Positions 20,601 through 25,521 of a stretch of DNA of 64,000 bases are shown piece after piece. Source of the stretch: Hadesarchaea archaeon (GTDB lineage: Archaea > Hadarchaeota > Hadarchaeia > Hadarchaeales > Hadarchaeaceae); assembly GCA_029259175.1 (NCBI GenBank), contig JAPDJH010000001.1, positions 1 to 64,000 of the forward strand, read 5' to 3'. Below the pieces are notes generated by a model that searched no databases, was not told the origin of the DNA, and saw nothing but the letters and a program-made list of their open reading frames with translations. How positions within the stretch are numbered: position 1 is the stretch's first letter; each line of letters starts with the position of its first letter. A program made the translations under genes and the position numbers.

Positions 20601-21092
20601 TCTGCTGTCACCATCAGCTTCGCCCAGCCCGTCGACAACCGCTGGGTGCGTGTACGCGAGTTCGACCAGCCCCCTGAGAACGTTCAGCCCTTCCCCCACC
20701 GCGTTTTCCTTTACTTAGAAGTTGATACCAACCTTTCCTCTGACGCATGGCATCGGATTACCGTCACCGTACGTGTCCCACTCACTTGGCTGAAGTCCGA
20801 GCATGATCGCGATCGCGTGCGCGTCTATGGTTGGGATCCAGCAGAAGGCTGGCGGGAACTCCCGACTCACTTGGAGCGCCAAGAACACGGAAATCTCTAC
20901 TACTCGGCTGAACTCTCTCACCTCTCGGTTCTCGCTGTGGGACTCAAGCCCGTATCACCTGCACCTCCAACCACTCTACTAGCCCTTGTGGCCGCTGTGT
21001 CCGCCTTTTTGGGGATCTTGTGTTTCTGGCATCGTATGCGCTGGTCTAAGTTGCTCGGAACTATGCTCCGCCGAATTTTACAGCGCAAGTGA
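5664..21092 (+). CDS. Giant secreted multidomain protein with gingipain-like (C25) protease domain
   Basis: A 5142-residue predicted surface protein. GTG 5664 is followed by a signal peptide (residues 1-25). The propeptide-like N-terminus leads to a C25 cysteine peptidase domain (about 285-660) with the catalytic histidine in HLGHGN (His530) and cysteine in SQACLSG (Cys560). Then come Ig-like strands; four LamG domains (about 814-1012, 1625-1822, 2312-2511, 3124-3322); two Kelch-like blocks with repeated DGTYIYY (1076-1342, 2575-2842); a Rossmann/ThuA-like domain (2015-2215); a DUF2341 domain (3429-3533); Fn3/Ig-like repeats (3786-4072); a tryptophan repeat (4205-4400); a Pro-Ala linker (about 4741-4758); a PGF-pre-PGF-like domain (4953-5096); and a C-terminal membrane anchor (5101-5123) with a basic tail. 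It probably sits on the cell envelope, binding polysaccharide or protein and cleaving proteins. Residues 856-1716 are duplicated at 2355-3215. No frameshift was found. Confidence 0.88.
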   Translation: MSKLLALTIAAIILANPLAIFASTPISAAARQSPVVTYQSLDNTLVFPPPSTNNIQDISFTVDFGKLWVENLDNYHLVKIAGCGLWSGGEGEPTVPARTVLVLLPPDATISSVEVTALPTLSRALSEEIRLYPHQRPIPLHLLDNLKRRFVPPDPQIYSSSNPYPGQRGKLAFLTIDKGYRIAGITLFPIAYIPSQRRVVFYPKLSVHIKLKSAADARSLTRVKPLPGDDEQLRKLVVNPEILSTYSTITPTSAGFSTLASGDFAPTSTGSSASTEESSSLLPPGTYPYVIITSDELKNSGEWQPLIDRKNSRGLNATIVTVEWIYSNYSGCDNPEKIRNFIIDAHNTWQTKWVLLGGDDTVIPPRYFYVESWEGGYATYMPADLYYSCLDGNFNYDGDSQWGEPNDGPDGGEVDLYADVYVGRAPVASASDVSNFVSKTLAYEDFVPSPKYLAYMVGEYLGFGGVTEYAKPSLEEMRLGSDAHGYTTAGFVDSDNFTTQTLYEADSPWSKDDLINIINNGLRVINHLGHGNTDHAMKLDNPDLDSLTNTQYFFAYSQACLSGAFDVGEAWAEKVVRMAHGAAAVVMNARYGWGAVDSTDGPSQWFARQFWDAAFGEGIYNLGKMNSDSKEDTIEIRYNWECWRWCYYELNLFGDPELNLGQLILTSPPALTIDVEPELSNGETTITVSSTQDLTSLTVTVTAPDGTSTNVSMSEIAPLKWSGTYTVTQDGTHTVHAEGINAAGMVGTADATFVGDVTPPTIQNLNANPGSFNPDNGESTSITASITEQANWTLTIKESSEPQTPPYWRIGLENLVGYWRFDEGTGTEAGDSAGKNDGKIYGAIWVPGKLGSALYFDGVDDYVEIPDSESLDLTSFTVEVWVYPREIKSDYQPLIVKGEQERNYGLLIRPDEMRIHFSFKRTDGTWAASDSVGSLTLNAWNHVAMTYDGSKLRLYLNGQLDREVAESGTPMQSGAPVRIGKGISMFTPFKGMIDEVRIYNRALSTSEIEEYYENCIRVLRSFVGSDNSISETWRGIRDVEVWVQTSRADFEQGTLTDVDTATRPGDIRLAVESSNIWSSLPDLPQSLIISDDYKHCRHLLASDNFHTYFINNGYAANFYFGEYDRRFNSWTQCAFPPSFGSKGVLTTGEPAPDGRYVYYITNSGYFGKYDLSTDSWTSLTYPPEDSPYGVLTSDGTYIYYTPNSEDGDNVYRYDPGTDCWTLITRLPGCRMGDLIADGTYLYYIAYFGARGFYKYDPSTDAWTRLPDPPEYSDRGVLASDGTYIYYCLNSEAKFYGYDLETGSWTVLADVPYGTNYGRLASDGTYVYYAPICVSASKLYNFYKYTRVVYKSSGTYTSPVFDAGREVKWGTIHWSATTPSGTSLSIETRSSSDGVTWSEWQQCTNGGEIPSPSGRYLQYRANLSTSKINHTPSLHHVVVTYGSEASQGSYTIYADAVDLAGNLSSTASTTVSVNLPPEFTVKVSPAPSPGGSVTVEVVSNENLGATPSVKVWAPDNTSSEVAVNKIADCKWQGTYNVTQTGAYLVRVEGYDLSGLQGTAENIFEGDLVPPVISDLSAVPSLFTPDGDGENDETVITADVTEAVDWTIRIENSGGATVRTITGSNYDGLVGYWKFDNGCGIVADSSGNGAHGTIYGGATWVDGKYGSALSFDGVDDYVELPQLMTGVNNTFTLELWFFPRDNTAGELFVHRADWRDKILRWSQGGDQKVHFLLYVPNVEYRVSSGVLSLNTWYHVVGTYDGSTMRLYVNGEEVGSLDVQIDVDWSTGYYGTYIGADAYFNNRFFNGLIDEVRVYNRALSADEVKSTIRAVWDGRDDTGALLPEDNYTIRVEASDLAGNSAGTVSTKVTLGIPPELEVTVSPTLSRDNVTITVTSNENLIGAPSVVVRTPDFRWHNVSVTQVGERKWSGSFDVTQTGVHLVRAVGYDLLNLKGEAENTFEGDITPPEIRVKVPEITPGDVTITVESSENLQTLTVKVIAPDLTENTVEMSGPDLLTPAVVFYDNRYPTVWISAEEAKTCRDYLVSRGFEEMNADELKTFMETNGSGTVVVMAQDVVPDTVAKLCGPDVTIRRYLNRGGRIVWMGEVPFYYQGHADGSWTAWGEQGQENVLGVGHGTWDIGDLVTITSAGHEWGLKENWTSNRPANADNVTAVLASSSGGAAAWFKNFNSDYPTSGFVRIWDADVSLSPSLLADLYAIATHDIQLVRARWSGTYTATQEGTHTVNVQGKDFVGYENQVQVTFEADLTDPTVENLEATPSTFDPCLENTLITADISEPSDWWLSIIDNTRPAPLGSGAVGYWPLDEGEGTTAGDSSGNGNSGRIYGATWVDGKFGKALSFDGVDDYVEIPDSESLDLTSFTVEVWVYPREIKSDYQPLIVKGEQERNYGLLIRPDEMRIHFSFKRTDGTWAASDSVGSLTLNAWNHVAMTYDGSKLRLYLNGQLDREVAESGTPMQSGAPVRIGKGISMFTPFKGMIDEVRIYNRALSTSEIEEYYENCIRVLRSFVGSDNSISETWRGIRDVEVWVQTSRADFEQGTLTDVDTATRPGDIRLAVESSNIWSSLPDLPQSLIISDDYKHCRHLLASDNFHTYFINNGYAANFYFGEYDRRFNSWTQCAFPPSFGSKGVLTTGEPAPDGRYVYYITNSGYFGKYDLSTDSWTSLTYPPEDSPYGVLTSDGTYIYYTPNSEDGDNVYRYDPGTDCWTLITRLPGCRMGDLIADGTYLYYIAYFGARGFYKYDPSTDAWTRLPDPPEYSDRGVLASDGTYIYYCLNSEAKFYGYDLETGSWTVLADVPYGTNYGRLASDGTYVYYAPICVSASKLYNFYKYTRVVYKSSGTYTSPVFDAGREVKWGTIHWSATTPSGTSLSIETRSSSDGVTWSEWQQCTNGGEIPSPSGRYLQYRANLSTSKINHTPSLHHVVVTYGSEASQGSYTIYADAVDLAGNLSSTASTTVSVNLPPEFTVKVSPAPSPGGSVTVEVVSNENLGATPSVKVWAPDNTSSEVAVNKIADCKWQGTYNVTQTGAYLVRVEGYDLSGLQGTAENIFEGDLVPPVISDLSAVPSLFTPDGDGENDETVITADVTEAVDWTIRIENSGGATVRTITGSNYDGLVGYWKFDNGCGIVADSSGNGAHGTIYGGATWVDGKYGSALSFDGVDDYVELPQLMTGVNNTFTLELWFFPRDNTAGELFVHRADWRDKMLRWSSAGEDRRVRFMLFVPNVGYEVRSDPLPLNTWYHVVGTYDGSTMRLYINGEEVGSLDVQIDVDWSTSYYGTYIGADAYFNNKFFNGLIDEVRVYNRALSADEIKGHYEGCQRAFTGSGTSISVVWDGRDEDGSIVPDDNYKVRVVATDPSGRTGENEITVEVYGLPPAVENLEATPSTFDPCVENTLITADLSKQADWTLTVENLAPPENWWNPNWQYRTPITINNSGSALTNYQILITLDTASLISAGKLRSDAGDLRFATPDCIKLSYWIESGINTSSTKVWVKVPSIPAGTTTIYLYYGNPEATSESNGDNVFEFFDDFEDNSLDTSKWSKSGAFASNINEVNQHIEFYMPHSFDGNNYTVLATIKAANGQYWRWTYNHVNDMNAQSELLTLEFSEDGSTWTATWQWGRWSGNPQPDGVLDSSYNGIWEFKWNGTDTIEMFVNGVSKGTKTLNIQPKYMRLKHHGVDTTYAGNLQFDMDNCYSRKYSFPEPTTSVGAEEEYALEPNVIRYWTGSGTSISVVWDGRDQGGSVVPYGSYTIRVKATDMSGRQGTASAQVQVAKGIAPPPLVAPADGENLNDNTPTFRWDNTYVADNYELWVDDDINFGSPEVKENTVDNCYEITTQLAEGVYYWRVRAYQGESISNFSSVWSFRIDITKPAAPALISPREGTCGNDPTPTLVWGTVTENSLPVLYRVYVDNDPDFSSIERDSGWITDNQWEVTPALPDGTWYWKVQAKDNAGNVGDNSVSRSFIIDTSPPAAPILLAPENNAHVQAGSITFGWYSATDTGSGVARYWIQVDNEPSFDPTYFVYENDQVTENYLSLTIGSPGTYWWRVRAVDGAGNLGEWADNFRLDVCSWRSLESWSSPAQSRLVGWHSAELWIENIGSQSPYPGRPILHSPENAASVTQTVKLEWTNGANADNHRVEIDNDDNWNNGWYENVWVDMPENSVTVVLPYGTYWWRVVAVNQTGENTSENTWTFTVVAVWRVLEGWKAGTLTVASWKAPESWTGRARAVAFWQSPESWSGRLQSRRTNWRVAERWESEVQTVASCWSIVEDWSGAVRIAVSWGALESWSAQVNAKAPMWSSVENWTGRVTVRMLAWSSVESWTGQAGAKTPTWGAVETWTGQARAKLRVWSSIETWSGEIKVRAPAWSSIGLWNAQIKSKVSVWYSVESWTGTVQAPLAAPTQPVLYRPGDFRTLGAYEPIRFEWTNGANAENHRLIVDNSLGFDDGENVLDVTMIGDNSYLLSEGLAPGLYYWKVVAQNQAGENESGVWCFWTATWRSFESWIGQVGAKIPTWRTVAEWSGLAETAPLWRAIGNWQSSTLSAAPLLLSPANNTITNTPTVTLRWDNLCPVDIFWLQVDNDPDFSSPTIDNDNIGENSYTATLGDEVWYWRVGGYRSGNQLRWSEVWNFQIDTARPQFFDMSVPSSPTTETSLDYSGKVNGTGTDITWLRYSVDGGAWEPIVDISPALPAPEVSFSFNTGALSTGDHTIQIKAIDAAGNEKIYAHTVTIQEAGAPAPGPAPAPAPTPVPPVSFVENIEPYWHSRLPVTITAQASDADGTVTSVTLYYRYRANENDLWSEWKSFATDTEAPWSWSFTAPENDGHYEFYSIATDDGNNTEAPPETADTRCGIDTTAPIISSLLINEGAFFTTSPQVTLSVSAFDNGSGVDSIQLSTDLYTWTKWQPYSDSISFTLPTGDGLKTVYARVRDRAGNVSEVASDSIELHTESGVIFIEHAEENESPSCDFSQFGFSTSAVTISFAQPVDNRWVRVREFDQPPENVQPFPHRVFLYLEVDTNLSSDAWHRITVTVRVPLTWLKSEHDRDRVRVYGWDPAEGWRELPTHLERQEHGNLYYSAELSHLSVLAVGLKPVSPAPPTTLLALVAAVSAFLGILCFWHRMRWSKLLGTMLRRILQRK
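8229..10810 (+). repeat. Long direct repeat, copy 1 (2582 bp)
   Basis: First copy of an internal duplication in the giant gene, covering most of LamG1, the Kelch-like block, Ig-like strands and the start of LamG2. It appears base-for-base identical to 12726-15307 at an offset of 4497 bp (1499 codons). Identity breaks at ATATTG versus ATGTTG (10811 against 15308), after which the copies remain similar but not identical. Confidence 0.9.
12726..15307 (+). repeat. Long direct repeat, copy 2 (2582 bp)
   Basis: Second copy of the duplication. The left junction lies in the LamG motif encoding FDGVDDY, which is itself repeated in all four LamG domains, so unequal recombination between LamG modules is a natural origin. 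Perfect identity implies a very recent event, active gene conversion, or an assembly duplication. Confidence 0.9.
18276..18866 (+). repeat. Tandem tryptophan repeat (about 19-residue unit)
   Basis: Within the giant gene about ten units follow the pattern W-S-S-x-E-S-W-T-G followed by 9-11 variable residues. Two earlier units occur near 17899-17970 and three more near 19165-19305, between Ig-like domains. The DNA copies have diverged, so this is an old protein-level repeat. Pairs of tryptophans five to six residues apart at fixed spacing suggest a stacked beta structure. I do not recognise the family. Confidence 0.75.
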
Positions 21093-21291
21093 AAGCGGGC
21101 TTCATCTTACGGCTATTTCTTCAGGGTATTTACTTAAATTCTTCAGACATATTTTTCATACCGATGTTCAAATCGGCAAAGAGTCGACCTTGATTTTTGT
21201 TCCATTCTTGGTCTAGACCAAAAATTGAAGCTCAAATTTTTTTGACGTTCTCAGCTCCCACTTCGCAGCGACAACTGAACAAAATCAGCAA

Positions 21292-22908
21292 CTAAGGCTG
21301 TAAACCCGCTTCCGCTCCTCTTCTCAGATTCCTCCATACAATAAATGCGACTGCCGCGACAAGGGCGATCCCGCCGAAGACCGCGACCCCGAGCGGCGGG
21401 AGCTGCGCGACCGGCTGGGTGGGCAGGGTCGTTATGGTTATCGTGTGCGTCGAGAAGCCCGGGATGGAGACCAGCACCTGCGCGCCCTTCGCCCCCACCA
21501 AGATCAGGTACTCAGCCGATTCGTCATCATCCGGGTTCAGCACGTCGGCGTAGTCGTCCGCCATCGGAATCTCTTGGTTGTCGAAGAGGACCCTGAGCTG
21601 TCCGGGCGGCAGGACCTCGTGGCTGATGTTGAGCAGGACAGTCCGCCCGCCCTTGAGGTCCGAGCTGACCTCGAGATCCACGCGGTGGTTCACCACGACG
21701 TTGCTGACCCTCACGCTCACTAAGTGCTCGAAGTCCTTGCTGACTCTTGGGTTGCCGCCCTCGACCCCGACGCTCAGGCTCGCGCCCACCCTCCCGGCGG
21801 CGATCGCCTGCGCCAGCAGGTTCTCCGCCTGCTCGATCTTCAGCTCCAGCTCCGAGATGCGCTGCTCAAGGTTCTCCACTAGCTGGGTGATGCTTGCTTG
21901 GTCGAGGGACACGGTGGGCGCGGCCTGCTGGCCTGCCGCCGGCGCGAGGTACTGTGCCAAGTTCGGGACGGGCGGCTCCACCTCCCCAAGTATCCTGCTT
22001 TTCACTTTCTCCGCCAGCGTGAGCACGTAGTTTTCCAGGCCGTCCTCAGACGCTCCGGAGAGCGAGACCAGCAGGTAGCCCGCCACGTTGCCGACCCTGA
22101 GAACCGCGTAGGCGTTGGACGGCGACACCCAGATCGCGCTGTTGTCCCCGATCACCTCGTGCTCCACGAGGTCGTTTGGGGTGAAATTGAACCCGAGATA
22201 CGCGTGCCGGAACAGCTGCTCGAAGCGCTCCCGGGCCGCGTTCTCGTCCGGCTCCACGAACACGTACTGGACGAGCTCGCCCCACAGGTTTTCGTTCTCG
22301 GGATAGAGCTTCAGCGCCAGGTGGTTGGGGTTCTCAGGCTGCGTCGGGCACCACTCGATGAGCAGCCTCCAGCCGGGCAAGTCCCGCTCGGTGAGCTTGA
22401 TCTCGTCCGGGCTCCTGCCCACTGGCTCGGTCGCTCCGGTCTCGCCCTGCCCGCCGGTTCCCAGATAGTCTCTGTCTGCGTACTTCAGGTACTCGGAGGG
22501 GTAGGCGGTGTGGACCCGTCCGCCGTAAGCCCCGCCACTGATCTCATAGTACGCCGAATCGGCGCTTTCGAGGATGAAGACCATGTAGACGCTGGCGTCG
22601 GGGAATGCCTGCTGGAGAGCCTTTTTACCCTCCTTAAACATTGCTTCCTGATTCTCCGTGAACTGAAAGTTTATCACTGGTTCCTCAGTCCATATGGCCA
22701 CGAGGGCGCAGTTCCACACACCCCACTCGTTCTGCCCCTCGTTGTACTCCACGTAGGTGACGTCCCAGCCGAAGTTTTCGAGGTAATCCACGACGTACTG
22801 CTCCTCCGGCGTAAGCTCCTGAGCCGAGACTGTGCAGACCGGAGCCAGCGAGGCGAAGAGCAACGCGATGACGGGGATGATACACAGGAACTTGTTTAAA
22901 TCCCTCAC
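21292..22908 (-). CDS. Secreted, C-terminally anchored protein of unknown function
   Basis: A 538-residue protein with an N-terminal signal peptide (about 1-30, ending VSAQE), a large extracellular region and a C-terminal membrane helix (about 505-525) followed by a basic tail. A heptad-like coiled coil lies near residues 345-375 (QLVENLEQRISELELKIEQ). The following segment (about 385-490) looks like an Ig/COG1361-type beta domain, ending in a short Thr/Pro stalk. The start overlaps the stop of the upstream PLD-like gene by four bases, so the two are translationally coupled. The 3' end faces the giant surface-protein gene. No enzymatic motif was recognised. Confidence 0.75.
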   Translation of the reverse strand: MRDLNKFLCIIPVIALLFASLAPVCTVSAQELTPEEQYVVDYLENFGWDVTYVEYNEGQNEWGVWNCALVAIWTEEPVINFQFTENQEAMFKEGKKALQQAFPDASVYMVFILESADSAYYEISGGAYGGRVHTAYPSEYLKYADRDYLGTGGQGETGATEPVGRSPDEIKLTERDLPGWRLLIEWCPTQPENPNHLALKLYPENENLWGELVQYVFVEPDENAARERFEQLFRHAYLGFNFTPNDLVEHEVIGDNSAIWVSPSNAYAVLRVGNVAGYLLVSLSGASEDGLENYVLTLAEKVKSRILGEVEPPVPNLAQYLAPAAGQQAAPTVSLDQASITQLVENLEQRISELELKIEQAENLLAQAIAAGRVGASLSVGVEGGNPRVSKDFEHLVSVRVSNVVVNHRVDLEVSSDLKGGRTVLLNISHEVLPPGQLRVLFDNQEIPMADDYADVLNPDDDESAEYLILVGAKGAQVLVSIPGFSTHTITITTLPTQPVAQLPPLGVAVFGGIALVAAVAFIVWRNLRRGAEAGLQP

Positions 22909-23516
22909 TTCCGATCCGCCCCCAGCTTCGGCTTCAGATCGCGGATAAGCTCTCCGACGAAGGGCCCCTCGAAGCGCAGCATGACCTCGCCCCGCTCATC
23001 CCAGCGCGACAGCACGTTCGCGGAGCCGACGTACGCCACGCGCTCCCCGATCACCACGGCCTTTTCGTGCATGCAGGGCACGAACTCCACTCGCAGCCCG
23101 AGTTCCTTCAGTTCCCTCACGCACCGCTCGTGCCACTCACGCCTGCTGTGCTTCCATTCCGGCCTGCGCTCGTCCGGGATGTCCTCGGGCGGGCGTGTGT
23201 AGACGACCTTTTCATCCGCGCGCGAGTCCCTCAGATCCGGGCCTAGATCCTTGACGGTGTCTAGGTGCAGGAACGGGCTGTAGACCTCGATCCTCGTTAC
23301 GGCCGCGTGCTGCAGGTCCTCCTTGAGTTTCTGGTAGAACCCGTCACGGTCTAGCACCTCGGGGTTCAGGAGCGAGGCCAGCAGCTCACGGAGCCTCGGG
23401 CAGCCGTCGAGCAGGGCGCGCAGGAAGGGGTAGCCCTCCCGATCCAGTATGTAAGATATCTGTTCCGGCAGCCCCTCGTCCAGCAGCTTCCGGATCAGCT
23501 CCCCGGCCAGCATCAC
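22905..23516 (-). CDS. Phospholipase D-like (HKD) nuclease domain protein
   Basis: A 203-residue protein with one HKD motif near its C-terminus: His-x-Lys in MHEKAVVIG (about residues 149-157), followed by GSANVLSRWDE, where G-S-x-N completes the PLD active site. PLD nucleases with one motif act as homodimers. A helical N-terminal region (1-75) precedes the fold. It lacks a signal peptide, so it should be cytoplasmic although coupled by a four-base overlap to a secreted protein. A start a few bases further in (Met2) is also possible. Substrates could be DNA, RNA or phospholipid; nuclease is the usual role in archaea. Confidence 0.75.
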   Translation of the reverse strand: MMLAGELIRKLLDEGLPEQISYILDREGYPFLRALLDGCPRLRELLASLLNPEVLDRDGFYQKLKEDLQHAAVTRIEVYSPFLHLDTVKDLGPDLRDSRADEKVVYTRPPEDIPDERRPEWKHSRREWHERCVRELKELGLRVEFVPCMHEKAVVIGERVAYVGSANVLSRWDERGEVMLRFEGPFVGELIRDLKPKLGADRK

Positions 23517-23605
23517 TACACTCTAGAAGTCCAACTATTTGAACCTTGTCCATCTTATGGTGATATTTCCTTTTGAGCGGTCCCGGTCCAGTCTCATCGA
23601 TCCAG

Positions 23606-23872
23606 ATGCGGATTTCGGGTGTGCTTGAGATCCCGGCCGTGCGCGTCCTGCTGCACCTGCACGAGCGGGGAGAGGCCCGCTACTCCGAGCTGCTGGACCT
23701 GCTCGGGAGTCGCGGGACGCTCGGCCTCAGCCTGCGCGACCTTGAGGCGGAGGGCCTAATCGAGCGCCGCGTGGTCGAGTCGAGGCCGGTGCGTGTGTAC
23801 TACCGGCTGACCGAGCGCGGGAGGCGGGCCGCGAAGCACCTCGCCGGGCTGAAGCAGATCCTGAAGGCGTGA
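23606..23872 (+). CDS. Winged-helix transcriptional regulator (PadR/HxlR/ArsR-like)
   Basis: A protein of about 88 residues made of a single winged helix: helix VRVLLHLHERGEARYSELL, recognition region LGLSLRDLEAEGLIERRVV and wing RPVRVYYRLTERGRRAAKHL. The ATG at 23606 is preferred over an in-frame TTG at 23573 because the protein then begins just before the first helix; no strong ribosome binding site supports either. It is divergent from the PLD/secreted-protein operon, with about 90 bp between them, and may regulate that operon or the GC-rich element to its right. The effector is unknown. Confidence 0.75.
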   Translation: MRISGVLEIPAVRVLLHLHERGEARYSELLDLLGSRGTLGLSLRDLEAEGLIERRVVESRPVRVYYRLTERGRRAAKHLAGLKQILKA

Positions 23873-24022
23873 GACCCCGAGTGGAAAACCTCATTCTGCA
23901 TGTCGAAACGACCGCCAAAAGCCTCCCAGCCACTCCGCTGCCGGGGCGTCCCGTATGCCGTCGGACGTGATCACGAACTTCGCGATCTTCTTCCACAGTC
24001 GCGCAGCTCTCGGTGGTCACCC

Positions 24023-24256
24023 TCACCGGCGCGGGATCACCCTAAGCGCACGCACAGCTCCGAGGACGAGGAACAGCCCAGCAAGCACGAGGATGAGGGA
24101 GAAGACCACGGGGTCGGCCACGAGCAGGATCAGCAGGCGCCAGCCCCCCCAGAGCACCAGCCCGACTCCAGCGATGCCGAGGAGCAGCGCGGCCAGCAGG
24201 GCAAGGAAGAGTTCGAGCAGCTCCGCCAAGCAGCGGGCGGCCAGCCTGACGAGCAC
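24023..24256 (-). CDS. Small two-helix membrane protein
   Basis: A 77-residue protein, almost entirely hydrophobic, with two membrane helices (about 8-35 and 40-68) and a basic C-terminus. The GTG start immediately follows the stop of the ribbon-helix-helix gene with no spacer, so it is the last gene of the leftward operon starting at 25158. Small hydrophobic proteins of this kind are common in archaeal mobile elements. No family was recognised. Confidence 0.55.
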   Translation of the reverse strand: MLVRLAARCLAELLELFLALLAALLLGIAGVGLVLWGGWRLLILLVADPVVFSLILVLAGLFLVLGAVRALRVIPRR

Positions 24257-24475
24257 CTACCTCTCCTCCCTGGGCTCGGTCTCCTCGAGGTACCTGCGCA
24301 GCGCCTTTTCTATGATGCCCGCGAGCGTCGCCCCCTCCTCGAGCGCCCTGATCTTGGCGGCCTTCCACACGTCGTATGCGATCTTGATCGTGGTCGTCGC
24401 GAGCCGCTCGGCCTGCCTCGCCACCTCGACGGCCCCCTCAGCCGCGACCTCAGCCGGACGCTTCCGCTTCGCCAC
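24257..24475 (-). CDS. Ribbon-helix-helix DNA-binding protein
   Basis: A protein of about 72 residues with a C-terminal ribbon-helix-helix: strand TTTIKIAYDV, helix A WKAAKIRALEEG, turn, helix B TLAGIIEKALRRYLEE. GTG 24475 is chosen over the in-frame GTG at 24484 because AAGGAGGTG at 24482-24490 gives ideal spacing to the former. It overlaps the end of the upstream gene by 26 bases. CopG/Arc-type proteins of this size usually repress their own operon. The AAACAT repeats in the promoter at 25166-25205 are candidate binding sites. Confidence 0.7.
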   Translation of the reverse strand: MAKRKRPAEVAAEGAVEVARQAERLATTTIKIAYDVWKAAKIRALEEGATLAGIIEKALRRYLEETEPREER

Positions 24476-24827
24476 CGTATTCACCTCCTTCTCCTATCTT
24501 CACGTTCCCGGATTTGAGCTTGGGCACGGCCCCCCACGTAAGCTGCGAGTCCAGGAAGCCGATCTTCAGCGCGGGGAAGGGGGGAGACGGTCCGCGCGGG
24601 AAGCCGGCCTTCACCTCGCGGAACTCGAAGCCGTTCCCCTCGGCCAGAGCGATGAGCTTCCGAAACCTTTCCGAGTCCACCCACCGCTCCCCGGTGTCGC
24701 AGAGGTAGTAGATCGTCTTCTGCCCCTCGATGTGGGAGTAGCACCAGCTGACCTCAGCCCGGATCCCAGCCCGCTCCGCGAGCCCGCGCAGGAGCTCCGC
24801 CTTGGCTTCCGGTGTAGGCTCACGCAT
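24450..24827 (-). CDS. Hypothetical protein, possible paralogue of the upstream gene
   Basis: A protein of about 125 residues. The start ATG 24827 overlaps the upstream stop in ATGCGTGA, an eight-base coupling. The frame is open to an ATG at 24848, but that start would give a longer overlap. It shares an arrangement with the preceding gene: a strand containing aromatic residues, a helix with FRKL, LA and GF, then two strands. Weak paralogy is therefore likely. The glycine-rich C-terminus (KIGEGGEYGGEAE) overlaps the next gene. The family is unknown. Confidence 0.6.
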   Translation of the reverse strand: MREPTPEAKAELLRGLAERAGIRAEVSWCYSHIEGQKTIYYLCDTGERWVDSERFRKLIALAEGNGFEFREVKAGFPRGPSPPFPALKIGFLDSQLTWGAVPKLKSGNVKIGEGGEYGGEAEASG

Positions 24828-25158
24828 GCTTTCCCTCCAGCGGTACAAACTCTAACCTGAACCCGAAGCGCGCGTCGCGGAAGATTATGGTGAGATCTGG
24901 GCGGGGCTCCATAATCCAGTCCACCCCAACGCTCTCGAGCACGAAGCCAGCGCGCCGCGCGAGCCGCTCCAGCTCCCGCAGTTTTCGAAAGTCGACCGCA
25001 CGCCGCGTTCGGTATCGTAGCACCAGGTGCCTGCGCCCATCTCCCGTGGGGCGCCGCCCGAGCCCTTCTATGCTCTCCTTGGGGATCTCGCACCCGCTCC
25101 ACCGCTCGAGCACCGCGCGCAGGGTCTCGACCCGGTCCTCGGGGCTCAGCCGCCTCAT
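24820..25158 (-). CDS. Hypothetical protein, first gene of a leftward element operon
   Basis: A 112-residue basic protein containing strand HLVLRYRT, a helix VDFRKLRELERLARRAGF and a strand pair ending FRLEFVPLE. A TATA-like stretch (TTTAAATAAA in minus sense, near 25181-25190) lies 25-30 bases before the ATG, so the transcript is probably leaderless. The gene heads an operon of four: two related hypothetical proteins, an RHH protein and a small membrane protein. No family was recognised. Confidence 0.6.
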   Translation of the reverse strand: MRRLSPEDRVETLRAVLERWSGCEIPKESIEGLGRRPTGDGRRHLVLRYRTRRAVDFRKLRELERLARRAGFVLESVGVDWIMEPRPDLTIIFRDARFGFRLEFVPLEGKHA

Positions 25159-25233
25159 CGATATTATGTTTACGCAAACATTTATTTAAACATTTCGAGA
25201 AACATAATTCTGGGAGTGCCGGAGGGTCCGGCC
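25159..25233. promoter_or_regulatory. Divergent promoter with AAACAT repeats and a palindrome
   Basis: The spacer between two divergent element operons contains the palindrome ATGTTTACGCAAACAT (25166-25181) and two further AAACAT copies at 25188 and 25200. The first two direct copies are 12 bp apart, about one helical turn. An AT-rich TATTTAAA lies among them. The arrangement fits a shared operator for a ribbon-helix-helix protein such as the one at 24257. Confidence 0.55.
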
Positions 25234-25518
25234 ATGCCTGAAAGGCCACAGCACCACGAGAGGTCAACTCGACCGGACAGCACGCCCGACTGGCGCTCCA
25301 TCCTCAGCTCGTGCGAGCCGGGGATACGCGACTTGGTGGCGGCCTTGTGGAGGCTCGGGATCGAGACCGGTGCGTCGTGCGAGGGGCACATACCGCCCGC
25401 GTTCGCCCGCGGACCCTTCCCGTACGTCGTGTTCGACGCGAGAGAGAAAAACCTCCAGCGCCTGCGCAAACTCTTCGCGGTGCTCCGCGAGTTCAACGCC
25501 AAGAGCGCGGTCAGGTAG
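25234..25518 (+). CDS. Small hypothetical protein with SCEGH motif
   Basis: A 94-residue protein. ATG 25234 is preceded by GGAGGG and lies just after the divergent promoter; the open frame extends upstream on the opposite side of that promoter, which is rejected. The conserved-looking core IRDLVAALWRLGIETGASCEGH followed by PYVVFDA suggests a small domain with a cysteine-glutamate-glycine-histidine site, possibly metal binding. I recall similar G-x-x-T-x-x-S-C-E-G-H strings in phage and archaeal small proteins, but cannot name a family. It is the first gene of a short rightward operon. Confidence 0.6.
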   Translation: MPERPQHHERSTRPDSTPDWRSILSSCEPGIRDLVAALWRLGIETGASCEGHIPPAFARGPFPYVVFDAREKNLQRLRKLFAVLREFNAKSAVR

Positions 25519-25521
25519 TCC

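Noticed and set aside
21898-22899. A 333-residue open frame on the plus strand
   Set aside because: It is antisense to the 538-residue secreted protein, which has a signal peptide, anchor and operon coupling; the plus frame has no start signal or recognisable domain.
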